A stretch of DNA of 49,453 bases from an uncultured Alphaproteobacteria bacterium (lineage in GTDB: Bacteria > Pseudomonadota > Alphaproteobacteria > UBA11222): NCBI GenBank assembly GCA_937888955.1, contig CALAQW010000012.1:1-49453 (forward strand). The letters are read 5' to 3'. The notes beneath the pieces are model-generated. The model worked only from the letters and a program-made list of their open reading frames with translations. It searched no databases and was not told the DNA's origin. Positions within the stretch are counted from its first letter, which is position 1. The number at the start of each line of letters is the position of its first letter. The translations under genes were made by a program, and so were the position numbers. Shown here one piece after another: positions 9,060-18,885 of the stretch.

Positions 9060-9065
9060 CTGTCG

Positions 9066-10511
9066 TTAATGTGCGCCGCGTGTGACCGGAATATCCAGCT
9101 CGCGGATCTTCTTGCGCAGGGTGTTTCTGTTCAACCCCAAAAGCTCGGCTGCCTTGATCTGATTACCATGTGTAGAGGCAAGGCTGATCGCAATCAGGGG
9201 GCGTTCGATTTCGCGCAGAATACGCGAATAAAGGCCAGGTGCGGGCAACGCATCCCCATATTGCGCGAAATAGCGGGTCAGGTAACGCTCGACCGCTTCT
9301 CCCAGTCGTTCATCCTCACTCGTTTCGGTGTCGGGGATATGATTCTCTGTTTCCGACAGTTCCGCCTCGATAATTTCCGCCGTGATGACGTCATCGGAAT
9401 ATAGCGCGGCCAGCCGCCGGACCAGATTTTCGAGCTCGCGCACATTGCCGGGCCAGCGATATCTTTTAAGCCGTTCCATCGCGTGCCGGTCGATTGTCTT
9501 TGCGGGCAATCCTTCCGATTCAACCTGGGTCAGAAAATGCTGGATGAGGTCTGGAATATCCTGCGCGCGCTCGCGTAAAGGTGGCAGGCGGATCGGCACG
9601 ACATTCAGCCGATAGAACAAATCCTCGCGGAATGTTCCCTGATTGATAAGTTGCCGCAGGTCGCGGTTGGTCGCGGCGACAATCCGCACATCGGTATGGA
9701 TCGTCGTGCGCCCGCCGACTGAAGTATATTCACCTTCCTGCAGTACGCGCAGCAACCGGGTTTGCGCCTCGATTGGCATGTCCCCGATTTCATCGAGGAA
9801 CAGCGTGCCGCCCTCGGCCTGCTCGAACCGGCCGATATTCTTGTTGGCGGCCCCTGTGAAGGCGCCTTTCTCATGACCGAAAAGTTCGCTTTCGATCAAC
9901 TCGCGCGGGATCGCCGCCATATTGACGGCAACAAAGGCGCCATTGGCGCGCTTGCCATATTCGTGCAGCGCGCGCGCGATCAGCTCCTTACCCGTACCCG
10001 ATTCACCGGTAATCATGACCGTCAGGTCGGTTCCCATGAGCCGGGCCAAAACCCGATATATTTCCTGCATCGCGGGTGAGCGGCCGATCAGCGGGAGTTT
10101 TTCTTCCTCATCGGGTAAATTGACCGCGGCGGGAGCAGCCTCGCGGACGCTGAGCGCGCGTTGAACGAGCTTGGTGAGCTCATTCAGGTCAAACGGTTTG
10201 GGAAGATAGTCATAGGCCCCTTTCTCCGCCGCCTTCACGGCGGTCATGAGTGTGTTTTGCGCACTCATGACGATAATTGGCAAGTCAGGGCGATGCTTTT
10301 TGATCCGTGGCAGCAGGTCAAAGACGTTGCCGTCGGGCAAGACCACATCGGTAATCAGCAGATCACCTTCCCCTTCCGCGACCCAGCGCCATAAATTGGC
10401 GAGATTTCCTGCCGAACGAACCTGATATCCAACCCTGACCAGTGCCTGATTGAGCACCGTGCGGATTGCATTATCGTCATCGGCGACCAGAATCGTTTCA
10501 GTTGGGGACAT
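9066..10511 (-). CDS. ntrC: NtrC, nitrogen regulation response regulator (sigma-54 activator)
   Basis: 481 residues: receiver (phospho-acceptor D55 in [11 protein letters not shown]), AAA+ domain with Walker A GESGTGKE (169-176), an intact GAFTGA loop (216-221) and Walker [12 protein letters not shown], and a C-terminal Fis-type HTH ([21 protein letters not shown]). The intact GAFTGA means it should work with sigma-54, unlike the neighbouring NtrX. The start is the ATG of [13 protein letters not shown]. The frame is open for 91 more codons upstream, but that is antisense to the ntrB reading frame and not receiver-like. It overlaps the ntrB stop by 14 nt, so translation is coupled. Confidence 0.97.
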   Translation of the reverse strand: MSPTETILVADDDNAIRTVLNQALVRVGYQVRSAGNLANLWRWVAEGEGDLLITDVVLPDGNVFDLLPRIKKHRPDLPIIVMSAQNTLMTAVKAAEKGAYDYLPKPFDLNELTKLVQRALSVREAAPAAVNLPDEEEKLPLIGRSPAMQEIYRVLARLMGTDLTVMITGESGTGKELIARALHEYGKRANGAFVAVNMAAIPRELIESELFGHEKGAFTGAANKNIGRFEQAEGGTLFLDEIGDMPIEAQTRLLRVLQEGEYTSVGGRTTIHTDVRIVAATNRDLRQLINQGTFREDLFYRLNVVPIRLPPLRERAQDIPDLIQHFLTQVESEGLPAKTIDRHAMERLKRYRWPGNVRELENLVRRLAALYSDDVITAEIIEAELSETENHIPDTETSEDERLGEAVERYLTRYFAQYGDALPAPGLYSRILREIERPLIAISLASTHGNQIKAAELLGLNRNTLRKKIRELDIPVTRGAH

Positions 10512-11691
10512 GATCTTCCTGCAGCCTTGCGCTTGTTTTGGTGCGAATGGGAAGCAGAATACGGAAAACCGTATGTCGCGGTTCGGATTCGCAGGTGATA
10601 ACCCCGCCATGATCGCCGATGATTTTCGCGACAAGCGACAGGCCAAGGCCAGTGCCATTCGGTTTGGTGCTGACGAATGGATCAAACATATGCGCCTTGA
10701 TATCCTCGGGAATGCCGGGGCCGTTATCCTTGATGCAAACCTCAAGCGGCAGAGACAGCCGGTCACGCCCCCCAGGTACCGCAAGCCGCACGCCGTGACG
10801 GTAGGCGGTGGAAATGGTGATTTCCGCCCCGTTCATGCCGTCCAGCGCTTCGGCTGCGTTCTTCACCAGGTTGAGAAATACCTGAATGAGCTGATCGCGG
10901 TCGCCCATGACGTCGGGCAACGAGGGATCATACGCTTCTGTAATTCGTAAATTCCGGGCAAAGCCTGCATCCGCAACGCGCCTGACATGTTCAAGCACCT
11001 GATGGATATTCAAGGGTTTGCGCTTCAGCGGCCGCTGATCGCTGAATGCCTCGACCCTGTCCACCAGTTTGCAAATTCTGTCCGCTTCCGCGCAGATCAA
11101 TTGCGTCAGAACCTTGTCGGTTTCGCTCGCATTCTGCTCGACAAGCTGCGCGGCGCCGCGAATACCCGAAAGCGGATTTTTGATTTCATGAGCCAGCATG
11201 CAGGCCATGCCGGTGACCGAACGCGCGGCGCTGCGATGGGTCAGCTGCTGATCCATCTGCCGGGCGATACTGCCCTCCTTGAGCACGATCAGCACCAGAT
11301 CGGGTTGCTCGGCAATGGCTGAAACATGCACATCGGCGACCCGTCGCCCGATATGGGGGGTGCTCAAATCAACGCTATATTCCTTGACCGACGCGCCGGC
11401 TGTGCGCACCTGCCCGACCAGCCCGAAAACCGGGCTGCCAAAGGGCAGAATATCTGTCAGTGACTGGACCCCCAGATGCGCGGCACTCGATTGAAAAAAC
11501 TGCTGCGCCTGCGCATTGGCATAGCAAATCTGATCATTCTCATCGACTACGATGACCGGATCGGGAATGGCGTCGAGAACCCAGCTGGCCTTCGGGGTTG
11601 AACGGCTGCCCTGCCGTCTTTTCAGCAACCGCAGACGTCCCGGTTTCTGTTCATTTTCAGGCTTTTCGCCGCCAGAAAAAATTGTTTCCAT
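10498..11691 (-). CDS. ntrB: NtrB, nitrogen regulation sensor histidine kinase
   Basis: 397-residue soluble kinase: an N-terminal PAS domain (about 35-140), HisKA with H168 in [13 protein letters not shown], and HATPase with [18 protein letters not shown] and GTGLGLSLV. No membrane segments. In the family it is controlled by PII (GlnB) and phosphorylates NtrC when nitrogen is scarce. The ATG overlaps the dusB stop by one base (TAATG), so dusB-ntrB-ntrC is one transcription unit. It carries an unusual basic stretch of about 20 residues before the PAS domain. Confidence 0.96.
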   Translation of the reverse strand: METIFSGGEKPENEQKPGRLRLLKRRQGSRSTPKASWVLDAIPDPVIVVDENDQICYANAQAQQFFQSSAAHLGVQSLTDILPFGSPVFGLVGQVRTAGASVKEYSVDLSTPHIGRRVADVHVSAIAEQPDLVLIVLKEGSIARQMDQQLTHRSAARSVTGMACMLAHEIKNPLSGIRGAAQLVEQNASETDKVLTQLICAEADRICKLVDRVEAFSDQRPLKRKPLNIHQVLEHVRRVADAGFARNLRITEAYDPSLPDVMGDRDQLIQVFLNLVKNAAEALDGMNGAEITISTAYRHGVRLAVPGGRDRLSLPLEVCIKDNGPGIPEDIKAHMFDPFVSTKPNGTGLGLSLVAKIIGDHGGVITCESEPRHTVFRILLPIRTKTSARLQEDHVPN

Positions 11692-12689
11692 TACGCCGCA
11701 ACCCTTACACGCTCATCAAAAAAAGATTGTTCCAATGCATCGCTGACCTGCATTGGTTCGGTCATGCGCACAATTGCCCTGCGCAAATGCTCCGCTTCCC
11801 CGATGCCGTCATGAAATCCTGCTTCCGCCGCCAGATAGGCACAAAGATGCTTGCGCGCCGTCCTGACCCCGATGGCCGTCCCGTAATGATCAAGCATCAG
11901 CCGGTAATGGCGCAGGATGATTCGGCCGCGCGCGGCACGATCGGGGGCTGCAAGCTTCTGGCCGGTTGCAAGATAGTGCCGTATTTGATTGGGAAACCAG
12001 GGGCGTCCCTGTGCACCACGCCCCACCATGATTGCATCTGCCTGTGATGATTGCAGGGCGGCAACGGCATCTTCCTCACACGTGATGTCGCCATTCACGA
12101 CGACCGGAATGGTGACCGCTTGCTTGACCGCGGCAACGAATGCCCAGTCCGCGCGCCCATTATAGAACTGGCAGCGTGTCCGGCCATGCACCGTTACCCG
12201 GCTGGCGCCAACCGCTTCGGCGCGGCGGGCCAATTCCGGGGCATTCCGGTTTGCCGCATCCCAGCCGGTGCGCATCTTGACGCTGACCGGGATATTGACG
12301 GCCGCGACTGTTGCGGCGATCAACTGCTCGGCAAAGTCTGGATCGCGCATCAATGCCGATCCGGCTGTTGCACCTTTCACGACCTTTTTTGCGGGGCACC
12401 CCATATTGATATCGATCAATGTCGCGCCCAGATCTGCACAAAAACGCGCCGCCTCCCCCATCCAGTAAGGGTCGCAGCCCGCGATCTGTATCGCGAGCTC
12501 GTTTTCCTCACCATCAATATGAAGACGCCTTTGCAAGTCTATGGGGCGCATGAATATTTCACGGCTTGCGATCATCTCTGAAAAGGTCTGGTCAACCCCC
12601 AGGCCACGGACAATCATCCGCATGGGCGCATCGGTTATGCCTGCCATGGGGGCAAGCAAGACGGGAATTTCCTGACCGAATTTGAACAA
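11691..12689 (-). CDS. dusB: tRNA-dihydrouridine synthase DusB (NifR3)
   Basis: 332-residue FMN TIM-barrel enzyme that reduces uridine in the D-loop of tRNA. The motifs [14 protein letters not shown] (11-24) and [12 protein letters not shown] with catalytic C98 identify it, as do the flavin contacts VTVHGRTR and NGDI. It is the historic nifR3, first gene of the nifR3-ntrB-ntrC operon of Alphaproteobacteria. The start appears to be TTG (no ATG before the conserved core) with a poor ribosome-binding site. The DusB/DusA distinction rests on operon context. Confidence 0.95.
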   Translation of the reverse strand: MFKFGQEIPVLLAPMAGITDAPMRMIVRGLGVDQTFSEMIASREIFMRPIDLQRRLHIDGEENELAIQIAGCDPYWMGEAARFCADLGATLIDINMGCPAKKVVKGATAGSALMRDPDFAEQLIAATVAAVNIPVSVKMRTGWDAANRNAPELARRAEAVGASRVTVHGRTRCQFYNGRADWAFVAAVKQAVTIPVVVNGDITCEEDAVAALQSSQADAIMVGRGAQGRPWFPNQIRHYLATGQKLAAPDRAARGRIILRHYRLMLDHYGTAIGVRTARKHLCAYLAAEAGFHDGIGEAEHLRRAIVRMTEPMQVSDALEQSFFDERVRVAA

Positions 12690-12998
12690 TTTTTACGCAA
12701 TCCGCTTATTGACTAACGAATAGGCAGACTAAACCAATCCCGGGATGGCTGCAATTGTCCAGTGCCGCATTTTTTTGCAGTTTGAGGCTATTGGTCGGGG
12801 TGTGTCGGTTGGCGCCGGTTTGTCATATCGGGTGAATTTTCCGGAAACTGCATCATCTTTTGATATCGATGAATTGTTCGCCTGAAAAATGAATGTCATA
12901 AGATGACGCTGGCAGGAGCTAAACAATCACAGGTAGAAAATGTGCGCTGAAGCTTACTATTCGCAGGCCAGCCCGCGCACAACAGGTCGCAACAGCTT
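12690..12998. other. Divergent intergenic region, dusB-ntrBC operon / ispDF operon
   Basis: About 310 nt that must hold the promoters of both divergent operons. I see no credible coding frame, no clear -35/-10 pair and no match to the NtrC consensus (TGCAC-N7-GTGCA type). A long-range TCATCTT/AAGATGA dyad (about 12851 and 12899) is the only symmetry noticed. Confidence 0.6.
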
Positions 12999-14195
12999 AT
13001 GAGTAGCTATGCAGTCATATTGGCGGCCGGTCGCGGTAGCAGATTGGGGCAGCCGCAGCCAAAACAGTATCTGTCTGTCGGGGGCATGCCGATATTGCGC
13101 CGGACTGTTGAGGTCTTCACCCGACATCCTGAAATCGATCATGTTCAGCTTGTCATTCATCCCGATGACGCGGCGGACTATCGTCAGGCGGTTGCCGGGC
13201 TGTCATTGCGGGCAGCTGTGTTTGGCGGCGACAGCAGGCAGGAATCAGTCTTCAACGGGCTGATGAACTTGAATGCAGAGGCCGCGGATCTGGTGATGAT
13301 CCACGATGCGGCGCGTCCCTTCGTCAGCCCGGCGACGATCAGCGCCGCATTGGCTGCCTTGCGCGATCAGCCGGCGCTGGACGGGGTGGTTGCCGCAATT
13401 CCCCTCACCGACACGCTGAAACGCGTTGAAGACGGGCTGATCAGCGAAACTGTGCCGCGCGCCGATCTCTGGCGCGCGCAGACACCGCAACTGTTCCGGT
13501 TCGGTGCGATTGTCGCTGCGCATCGCGCGGCGGTTGGCGCGCAATTTACCGACGATGCGGCGGTTGCCGAAGCCGCGGGCCTGAAAATCGGGATCGTTCC
13601 CGACAGTGCGGCGAATTTCAAGATCACAACAATGGACGAGCTTGAACGCGCCAGACAAATCTGTGTGCCTGGTTCGGCTGCTTCCATCGCATCAACAATG
13701 GCGGTGACATTCGCGCCCAGGACCGGGTTGGGCTTTGACGTCCATCGTTTCGGCCCCGGCGATGCGGTGACCTTATGCGGTGTCTCGGTTCCTTGCGCCT
13801 ATGGGCTTATCGGCCATTCCGATGCAGATGTCGCCCTGCATGCGGTGACTGACGCGCTGTTGGGGGCATTGGGTGCAGGCGATATCGGCGATCATTTCCC
13901 ACCGTCTGACCCGCAATGGCGCGGCGCGGCCTCGGATATCTTTCTGCGCCATGCAGTAGCGCTTGCCACGCAGCAGGAAGCGGTCCTGCAGCATGTCGAT
14001 CTGACCCTGATCTGTGAAATCCCGAAAATCGCACCCCACCGGCAGGCGATGCGCGATAATCTGGCGCGGCTGCTCGCCCTGCCCCACCATGCTGTCAGCG
14101 TCAAGGCGACGACGACGGAAGGGCTTGGTTTCACCGGCCGCAAGGAAGGCATCGCCGCGCAGGCGATCGTTACGGTACAGCGACCGATCGCATAA
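12999..14195 (+). CDS. ispDF: Bifunctional IspD/IspF (MEP isoprenoid pathway)
   Basis: 398 residues, a fusion of two MEP-pathway enzymes. IspD (about 1-225): CTP-binding loop ILAAGRGSRLG, then VMIHDAARPFV and TDTLKRV; it converts MEP to CDP-ME. IspF (about 238-398): GLGFDVHRF with metal ligands D and H, GHSDADVALHAVTDALLGA, and KATTTEGLGFTGR; it makes ME-cPP. The intervening IspE is encoded elsewhere. The fusion is common in Alphaproteobacteria. The ATG follows an AGG about 13 nt away. First gene of a plus-strand run with pgpA and cinA. Confidence 0.97.
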   Translation: MSSYAVILAAGRGSRLGQPQPKQYLSVGGMPILRRTVEVFTRHPEIDHVQLVIHPDDAADYRQAVAGLSLRAAVFGGDSRQESVFNGLMNLNAEAADLVMIHDAARPFVSPATISAALAALRDQPALDGVVAAIPLTDTLKRVEDGLISETVPRADLWRAQTPQLFRFGAIVAAHRAAVGAQFTDDAAVAEAAGLKIGIVPDSAANFKITTMDELERARQICVPGSAASIASTMAVTFAPRTGLGFDVHRFGPGDAVTLCGVSVPCAYGLIGHSDADVALHAVTDALLGALGAGDIGDHFPPSDPQWRGAASDIFLRHAVALATQQEAVLQHVDLTLICEIPKIAPHRQAMRDNLARLLALPHHAVSVKATTTEGLGFTGRKEGIAAQAIVTVQRPIA

Positions 14196-14255
14196 GAATG
14201 GAAAGATTGCGGAAATGAAAATTTATGTGCCCGGAAAATCGCGCGAGTTGTGCGA

Positions 14256-14750
14256 ATGAAATTTAGCGCACCACCGCCATCGCTCGGGTTTCGGCATCCT
14301 GCCACGCTGATTGCCACCTGGTTCGGCGCGGGGCTTGCGCCTTATGCCCCGGGCACCTGGGGCTCTATCGCGGCCCTGCCCTTTGCCTGGGCAATTGCGT
14401 TCTGTTTCGGGCCGCTTGCCCTGCTTGCTGCGGCGATACTGATCTTTTTTATCGGTATCTGGGCTGCAGGTCGCTACGCGCAGGCGAGTGACGCCAAGGA
14501 TCCGGGGCAGATCGTGGTCGATGAGGTGGCCGGGCAATGGCTTGCGCTTGTCGCGGTTCCTCTCGACCCGTTCGCCTATCTTGCTGCCTTTGGTCTGTTC
14601 CGGCTATGCGACATCGCCAAACCGTGGCCCGCGAGCTGGGCGGACCGCAAACTTGGCGGCGGCGTTGGTGTAATGCTCGATGATATGATTGCGGGTGGTT
14701 ATGCGCTGTTGGTGATCCATATCATACTATATGCTATAACCATGTTCTAA
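14256..14750 (+). CDS. pgpA: Phosphatidylglycerophosphatase A
   Basis: 164-residue inner-membrane phosphatase converting phosphatidylglycerophosphate to phosphatidylglycerol. The family signature is complete: APYAPGTWGS near the N-terminus, DPGQIVVDEVAGQW (about 87-100) and VGVMLDDMIAG near the end, with three to four hydrophobic helices between. A GTG two codons upstream (14250) is an alternative start. It lies 60 nt after ispDF and 15 nt before cinA. Confidence 0.95.
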   Translation: MKFSAPPPSLGFRHPATLIATWFGAGLAPYAPGTWGSIAALPFAWAIAFCFGPLALLAAAILIFFIGIWAAGRYAQASDAKDPGQIVVDEVAGQWLALVAVPLDPFAYLAAFGLFRLCDIAKPWPASWADRKLGGGVGVMLDDMIAGGYALLVIHIILYAITMF

Positions 14751-14765
14751 GCGGAGTGATCGCAG

Positions 14766-15260
14766 ATGTTTCCCACACGTACGCTTAAGCTTGCCGAACT
14801 GCTGCTTGCCGATTGCAAGGCAGACGGGTTGCGGATTGCAACCGCCGAATCCTGTACAGGCGGGCTGGTGATGGGCTGCCTGACGGCTGTGGCGGGCTCG
14901 TCATCCGTCGTCGATCGCGGGTTTATTACCTATAGCAACGATGCAAAACGGGATCTGCTGGGCGTGCCTGGTGATCTTATTGCCGATATGGGGGCGGTCA
15001 GTGAGCCGGTCGCACGCATGATGGCCGAAGGGGCGGTCGAAAATTCCAATGCGCATCTGGCCGTTTCTGTGACAGGCATTGCCGGTCCGGGCGGTGGCAC
15101 CCCGATGAAGCCGGTGGGCACCGTACATATCGCGGCCGCGCGCGAACGCATGCCGATTTTACATGAAGAACATCATTTCGGTGACATTGGCCGGGAAGAA
15201 ATCCGCCTCGAAGCGGTCTATGCGGCTCTGGATCTGCTCTACCGTCACGTCGCGCGCTAA
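14766..15260 (+). CDS. cinA: CinA C-terminal-domain protein (nicotinamide-nucleotide amidohydrolase, PncC)
   Basis: 164 residues, the stand-alone deamidase domain without the N-terminal MoaB-like part. Conserved stretches: ATAESCTGGLVMGCLT (about 26-41) with the catalytic Ser, GFITYSNDAKRDLLGV, and VTGIAGPGGGTPMKPVGTV. It converts NMN to nicotinate mononucleotide in pyridine nucleotide salvage. GGAG lies 9 nt upstream of the ATG. The position after pgpA matches gene order in related genomes. Confidence 0.93.
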   Translation: MFPTRTLKLAELLLADCKADGLRIATAESCTGGLVMGCLTAVAGSSSVVDRGFITYSNDAKRDLLGVPGDLIADMGAVSEPVARMMAEGAVENSNAHLAVSVTGIAGPGGGTPMKPVGTVHIAAARERMPILHEEHHFGDIGREEIRLEAVYAALDLLYRHVAR

Positions 15261-15270
15261 TCAAACTGAT

Positions 15271-15756
15271 TTATGCGGTGTTGGCCTGCGCAGCGCGTGA
15301 ATCCCGCGCGCCATACAGGGACACCGCGCGTTCTTCGAATGCCTGTATGATGCGCTGCATGGCTTCCATGAAGACCGCATCCATCATTTTCTGGATGATT
15401 TTGCTGCTGAATTCGAAATCGATGTAAAAGCTGATGCGGCACCCGCCCTCATCCGCATCCTCGAACCGCCACTGATTTTTCAGCCGCCGGAACGGTCCGC
15501 GTGCATGCGCCACATCGATCCGCATATTATTCCGATCAAGGGTCACGCGGCTTGTATAGGTGCCGCGAAACATCTTGTAGGCGATAATCAGATCGGCCAT
15601 CACGATTTCGGTATCCCCTTCCCCTGCTTCGCGGCTGCGAATACGCGCACCGGCGCACCAGGGCAGGAAGGCGGGATAATTTTCGATGTCGGCGACAAGA
15701 GCATACATTTCTGCGGGTGTGAACGGCACCTGCCGTTCCTGCGCATGTTCAGGCAT
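15271..15756 (-). CDS. RatA/COQ10-like START-domain protein
   Basis: 161-residue protein of the polyketide cyclase/COQ10 (SRPBCC/START) family: an N-terminal VPFTPAEMYALVADIENYPAFLPWC, a central beta sheet and a long C-terminal amphipathic helix. Members bind lipophilic ligands such as ubiquinone (COQ10 function); in E. coli the homologue is called RatA and was reported to block 70S assembly. I favour the ubiquinone-related role but the sequence alone does not decide. The ATG sits 4 nt after the lipA stop, so the two are co-translated. The frame is open 26 codons further upstream, within lipA. Confidence 0.88.
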   Translation of the reverse strand: MPEHAQERQVPFTPAEMYALVADIENYPAFLPWCAGARIRSREAGEGDTEIVMADLIIAYKMFRGTYTSRVTLDRNNMRIDVAHARGPFRRLKNQWRFEDADEGGCRISFYIDFEFSSKIIQKMMDAVFMEAMQRIIQAFEERAVSLYGARDSRAAQANTA

Positions 15757-15760
15757 AGGC

Positions 15761-16756
15761 TCAGCTCTTGCCGGCGGTTTTTTGCAGCGCCTTTTGCCGT
15801 GCGGCGCGCAATTTGACGAAATCATCACCGGCATGGTGTGACGAACGCGTCAGCGGTGTTGCGGAAACCATCAAGAATCCTTTTGCATAGGCCATATCGC
15901 GATAGGAGGCGAATTCTTCCGGCGTCACAAAGCGGTCGATCGGATGATGCTTCCTTGTGGGTTGCAGATATTGCCCGATTGTCAAAAAGTCGATATCGGC
16001 GGACCGCATATCGTCCATTACCTGACCAACTTCCTCGCGTTCTTCACCCAGTCCGACCATGATTCCCGATTTGGTGAACATTTGCGGGTCAATTTCCTTC
16101 ACCTGCTGCAATAGCCGTAAAGAGTGGAAAAAGCGCGCACCGGGCCGAACCCGCGGATAAAGCCGTGGAACCGTCTCAAGATTATGATTGAAAACATCCG
16201 GCCGGGCCGCCACCACTTTTTCAAGCGCGTGTTTTTTTCGCAGAAAGTCGGGTGTCAGAACCTCGATCGTGGTGGTGGGCGCACGGTCGCGCACCGCTTC
16301 GATAACGGCCGCGAAATGCGCAGCCCCCCCATCGGCCAGATCGTCCCGGTCGACGGAGGTGATCACCACATGCGCAAGCCCCAGCTTTTCAACCGCCGCC
16401 GCCACATTGAAGGGCTCAAGCGGGTCGAGCGGGCCGGGCATCCCGGTTTTCACATTGCAGAAGGCGCAGGCCCGGGTGCAGGTATCGCCCATGATCATCA
16501 TGGTGGCATGGCCCTTTGCCCAGCATTCACCGACATTGGGACAGGCGGCTTCCTCGCAAACCGTGACAAGCTGATTGTCACGCATGATCTGCCGCGTGGC
16601 CATATATTCGCGCGAGGTCGGCGCCTTTACGCGCAGCCAGGCAGGCTTGCCCCGTTTTACCGGCTGGTCAGGCCGATGCGCCTTCTCCGGATGCCGTTCC
16701 ACCGCTGGCTTCGCCGCGCGGGCGGCGGCTGCCGGATCGTCGTTTATAGCGGGCAT
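15761..16756 (-). CDS. lipA: Lipoyl synthase LipA
   Basis: 331-residue radical-SAM enzyme inserting two sulfurs into protein-bound octanoyl groups. Auxiliary cluster cysteines C67, C72, C78 (CX4CX5C) and the SAM cluster C93, C97, C100 (CX3CX2C) are all present, as is the C-terminal RSSHHAG whose serine ligates the auxiliary cluster. The first about 40 residues are a charged, Ala-rich extension. The lipA then COQ10-like order is common in Alphaproteobacteria. Confidence 0.98.
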   Translation of the reverse strand: MPAINDDPAAAARAAKPAVERHPEKAHRPDQPVKRGKPAWLRVKAPTSREYMATRQIMRDNQLVTVCEEAACPNVGECWAKGHATMMIMGDTCTRACAFCNVKTGMPGPLDPLEPFNVAAAVEKLGLAHVVITSVDRDDLADGGAAHFAAVIEAVRDRAPTTTIEVLTPDFLRKKHALEKVVAARPDVFNHNLETVPRLYPRVRPGARFFHSLRLLQQVKEIDPQMFTKSGIMVGLGEEREEVGQVMDDMRSADIDFLTIGQYLQPTRKHHPIDRFVTPEEFASYRDMAYAKGFLMVSATPLTRSSHHAGDDFVKLRAARQKALQKTAGKS

Positions 16757-16880
16757 GTAAAATCTTTCACCAACAAGCGCACATATTCAGGATTGCCACC
16801 CTGATCATGTGCCCGAAAATGAATCGCTTCGCAGGCGTGATCACCTTATATGCTATATAGGCAGTCAAACAGGCCGGCGG

Positions 16881-16911
16881 CAGCATTTTATCAATTTGCA
16901 TATAAATGCTG
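16881..16911 (+). repeat. Hairpin in the lipA-queC intergenic region
   Basis: CAGCATTT and AAATGCTG form a perfect 8-bp stem with a 15-nt AT-rich loop, 75 nt before queC. There is no terminator T-run. It could be part of a queC leader structure or an operator. It does not match the preQ1 riboswitch classes I can recall. Confidence 0.45.
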
Positions 16912-16985
16912 AACATGCCCTGAATTTTTCGCACCGATGTGATCGCGCGGGTTCAGCCTGTTTTTTACCTGTTCAGCAAAGGATA

Positions 16986-17702
16986 ATGCAGGTTTTGTCA
17001 CGATTGACCAGAAAGGCCCTGGTTCTATTTTCCGGCGGGCAGGATTCCACGATCTGTCTTGCCTGGGCCTTGCAGCGCTATGCCGAAGTCGAAACGATCG
17101 GGTTCGATTATGGGCAACGCCACCGCGTGGAACTGGATTGCCGGCTGAAGCTGCGCAGCGAACTCATGGCAAACTTTCCCTGGGCCGCGCATCTGGGACC
17201 GGATCATCTGATCGATCTCGGGCTGCTTGGGGAAATCAGCGCGACCGCGCTGACAAGCGATGCAGAAATCGCGATGCGTGATGACGGGTTGCCAAACACC
17301 TTTGTGCCCGGTCGTAATCTGCTGTTTTTGACGCTTGCCGCAGCGATTGCCTATCGCCGCGGATTGAGTGTTCTGGTTGGCGGCATGTGCGAAACCGACT
17401 TTTCAGGTTATCCCGATTGCCGCGATGAAACCATCAAGGCCTTGGAAAAGGCGACCAATCTTGGTATGGAGCGCGACTTTGAATTTGCGACGCCATTGAT
17501 GTTTATCGACAAGGCCGGCAGTTGGCGGCTTGCGGCGGCGCTTGGCGGAGATGCGTTTATCAGTTTGCTGTGCGAACATACCCATACCTGCTATCTGGGC
17601 AGCCGTGACCGGCGTCATGCCTGGGGCTATGGCTGCGGCGACTGCCCTGCTTGTGAATTGCGCGCGCGCGGATACGCACAATGGCAGGAGGAGCGGCTTT
17701 GA
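16986..17702 (+). CDS. queC: 7-cyano-7-deazaguanine (preQ0) synthase QueC
   Basis: 238-residue ATP-dependent enzyme converting 7-carboxy-7-deazaguanine to preQ0 in queuosine synthesis. It shows the PP-loop [12 protein letters not shown] (about 15-26), [21 protein letters not shown], and a C-terminal zinc site of four cysteines (C-YLGS, then GCGDCPAC). The start is the ATG preceded by AAAGGA; the frame is open 59 codons upstream through the intergenic hairpin, which I regard as non-coding. It leads queC-queE-queD. Confidence 0.96.
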   Translation: MQVLSRLTRKALVLFSGGQDSTICLAWALQRYAEVETIGFDYGQRHRVELDCRLKLRSELMANFPWAAHLGPDHLIDLGLLGEISATALTSDAEIAMRDDGLPNTFVPGRNLLFLTLAAAIAYRRGLSVLVGGMCETDFSGYPDCRDETIKALEKATNLGMERDFEFATPLMFIDKAGSWRLAAALGGDAFISLLCEHTHTCYLGSRDRRHAWGYGCGDCPACELRARGYAQWQEERL

Positions 17703-17753
17703 ACCGCCGGTTGCGCTGCTGAAAGACCCGGTCTGCAAGATTGTGATCTGTTG

Positions 17754-18392
17754 ATGACTTATTCAGTAAAAGAAATTTTCTATACCCTGCAGGGGGAAGG
17801 CATCAATGCAGGCCGCCCCGCTATTTTCTGCCGCTTTTCGGGGTGTAACTTATGGACCGGACGCGAGGCGGACAGAAAGAGCGCCATTTGCCAATTTTGC
17901 GACACCGACTTTGTCGGCACAGATGGCCCGGGCGGCGGGAAATTCGCAACAGCCGAGACGCTTGTTTCCGCAGCCCGCGCTTTATGGCCCGAAAACGCCG
18001 CGCATATACGACCATTCATTGTCTGCACGGGTGGCGAACCTTTGCTGCAGCTTGATGCGCCATTAATCGCGGCGCTGCATGAGGCGGGCTTTGAAATCGC
18101 GATTGAGACAAACGGCACCTTGCTGCCGCCTGAGGGCATAGACTGGATCTGTGTCAGCCCAAAGGCCGGTGCAGCATTGACTTTAACCTGTGGTGATGAG
18201 TTAAAGCTTGTCTATCCGCAGCAGGGCATTGACCCGGCGACGTTTGAAAAGCTTGATTTCACGCATTTTCAACTACAGCCAATGGATAATGCCCGGCAGC
18301 AGGAAAATACCGCGAAAGCGGCGGCCTATTGCCGTGACCATCCGCAATGGCGGTTAAGTCTGCAAACACATAAGTTTATCGGAATCCCCTGA
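17754..18392 (+). CDS. queE: 7-carboxy-7-deazaguanine synthase QueE
   Basis: 212-residue radical-SAM enzyme contracting 6-carboxytetrahydropterin to 7-carboxy-7-deazaguanine. FYTLQGEG near the N-terminus, the cluster cysteines in RFSGCNLW followed after 14 residues by CQFC (CX14CX2C, the QueE-specific variant spacing), and FIVCTGGEPLLQ identify it. Starts at ATG (an in-frame TTG precedes it). It lies 51 nt after queC and 14 nt before queD, so the three form an operon. Confidence 0.95.
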   Translation: MTYSVKEIFYTLQGEGINAGRPAIFCRFSGCNLWTGREADRKSAICQFCDTDFVGTDGPGGGKFATAETLVSAARALWPENAAHIRPFIVCTGGEPLLQLDAPLIAALHEAGFEIAIETNGTLLPPEGIDWICVSPKAGAALTLTCGDELKLVYPQQGIDPATFEKLDFTHFQLQPMDNARQQENTAKAAAYCRDHPQWRLSLQTHKFIGIP

Positions 18393-18406
18393 CAGAAACT
18401 GGTCTG

Positions 18407-18766
18407 ATGGAAATTAGTAAGCGTTTTCAATTCGATGCGGCTCATTTTATGCCGCATGCGCCAGATGGGCACCCTTATCGGCAGGTGCATGGCCATTCAT
18501 TCGAGGCGGAAATTACATTGATCGGCGAACCGGCAGCGGAAACCGGCTGGATTATCGATTTCGATGAGATCGACCGCCAGATCGCCGTGGTCCGCGACCG
18601 GCTCGATCATCGGATGCTGAACGATATCGCGGGACTTGAAACCCCGACATTGGAGCGGCTGACAGACTGGCTGTGGAGCGAACTGTCTGCGTTGCTGCCG
18701 GGCCTGTCACGTGTCTGCGTTTCACGCCCTTCCATCGGGCAAAGTTGCACCCGTCACGCAAACTGA
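18407..18766 (+). CDS. queD: 6-carboxytetrahydropterin synthase QueD-like, atypical active site
   Basis: 119 residues of the PTPS/QueD fold. The zinc ligands are present (AAHF with H13; VHGHSF with the HxH pair), as are GWIIDFDEI and LDHRMLND. Two expected active-site residues are not seen: where E. coli QueD has a Cys four residues before HGH, this protein has Tyr in HPYRQVHGH, and the C-terminal Glu of the VxET motif is replaced (CVSRPSIGQSC). I checked the other frames near the 3' end and found no motif that would suggest a frameshift. The operon position strongly implies the QueD step, perhaps by a variant subfamily. The symbol rests on context. Confidence 0.82.
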   Translation: MEISKRFQFDAAHFMPHAPDGHPYRQVHGHSFEAEITLIGEPAAETGWIIDFDEIDRQIAVVRDRLDHRMLNDIAGLETPTLERLTDWLWSELSALLPGLSRVCVSRPSIGQSCTRHAN

Positions 18767-18885
18767 CAAGAAATTAGATATTCTTCGGCTATGGGCTGCA
18801 TTTGCAGGCCAGGCATGCTTTCCCTTACAGCGATTTATGCTAATTTCCTCATGGGGATGGGGGTAATTTCAAAGGAAAGCATTTC

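Noticed and set aside
12729-12926. 65-codon minus-strand frame between dusB and ispDF
   Set aside because: No ribosome site and random-looking composition in a divergent promoter region.
15271-15756. RatA toxin of a toxin-antitoxin pair
   Set aside because: No antitoxin partner (RatB) is adjacent; the lipA linkage and fold favour a COQ10-like lipid-binding role.
16757-16985. preQ1 riboswitch upstream of queC
   Set aside because: A hairpin exists, but the conserved preQ1 core sequences could not be located by eye; reported only as an unexplained hairpin.
18700-18790. Frameshift at the 3' end of queD explaining the missing Glu
   Set aside because: I read the alternative frames past this point and found no VxET-like ending, so the variant C-terminus seems genuine.
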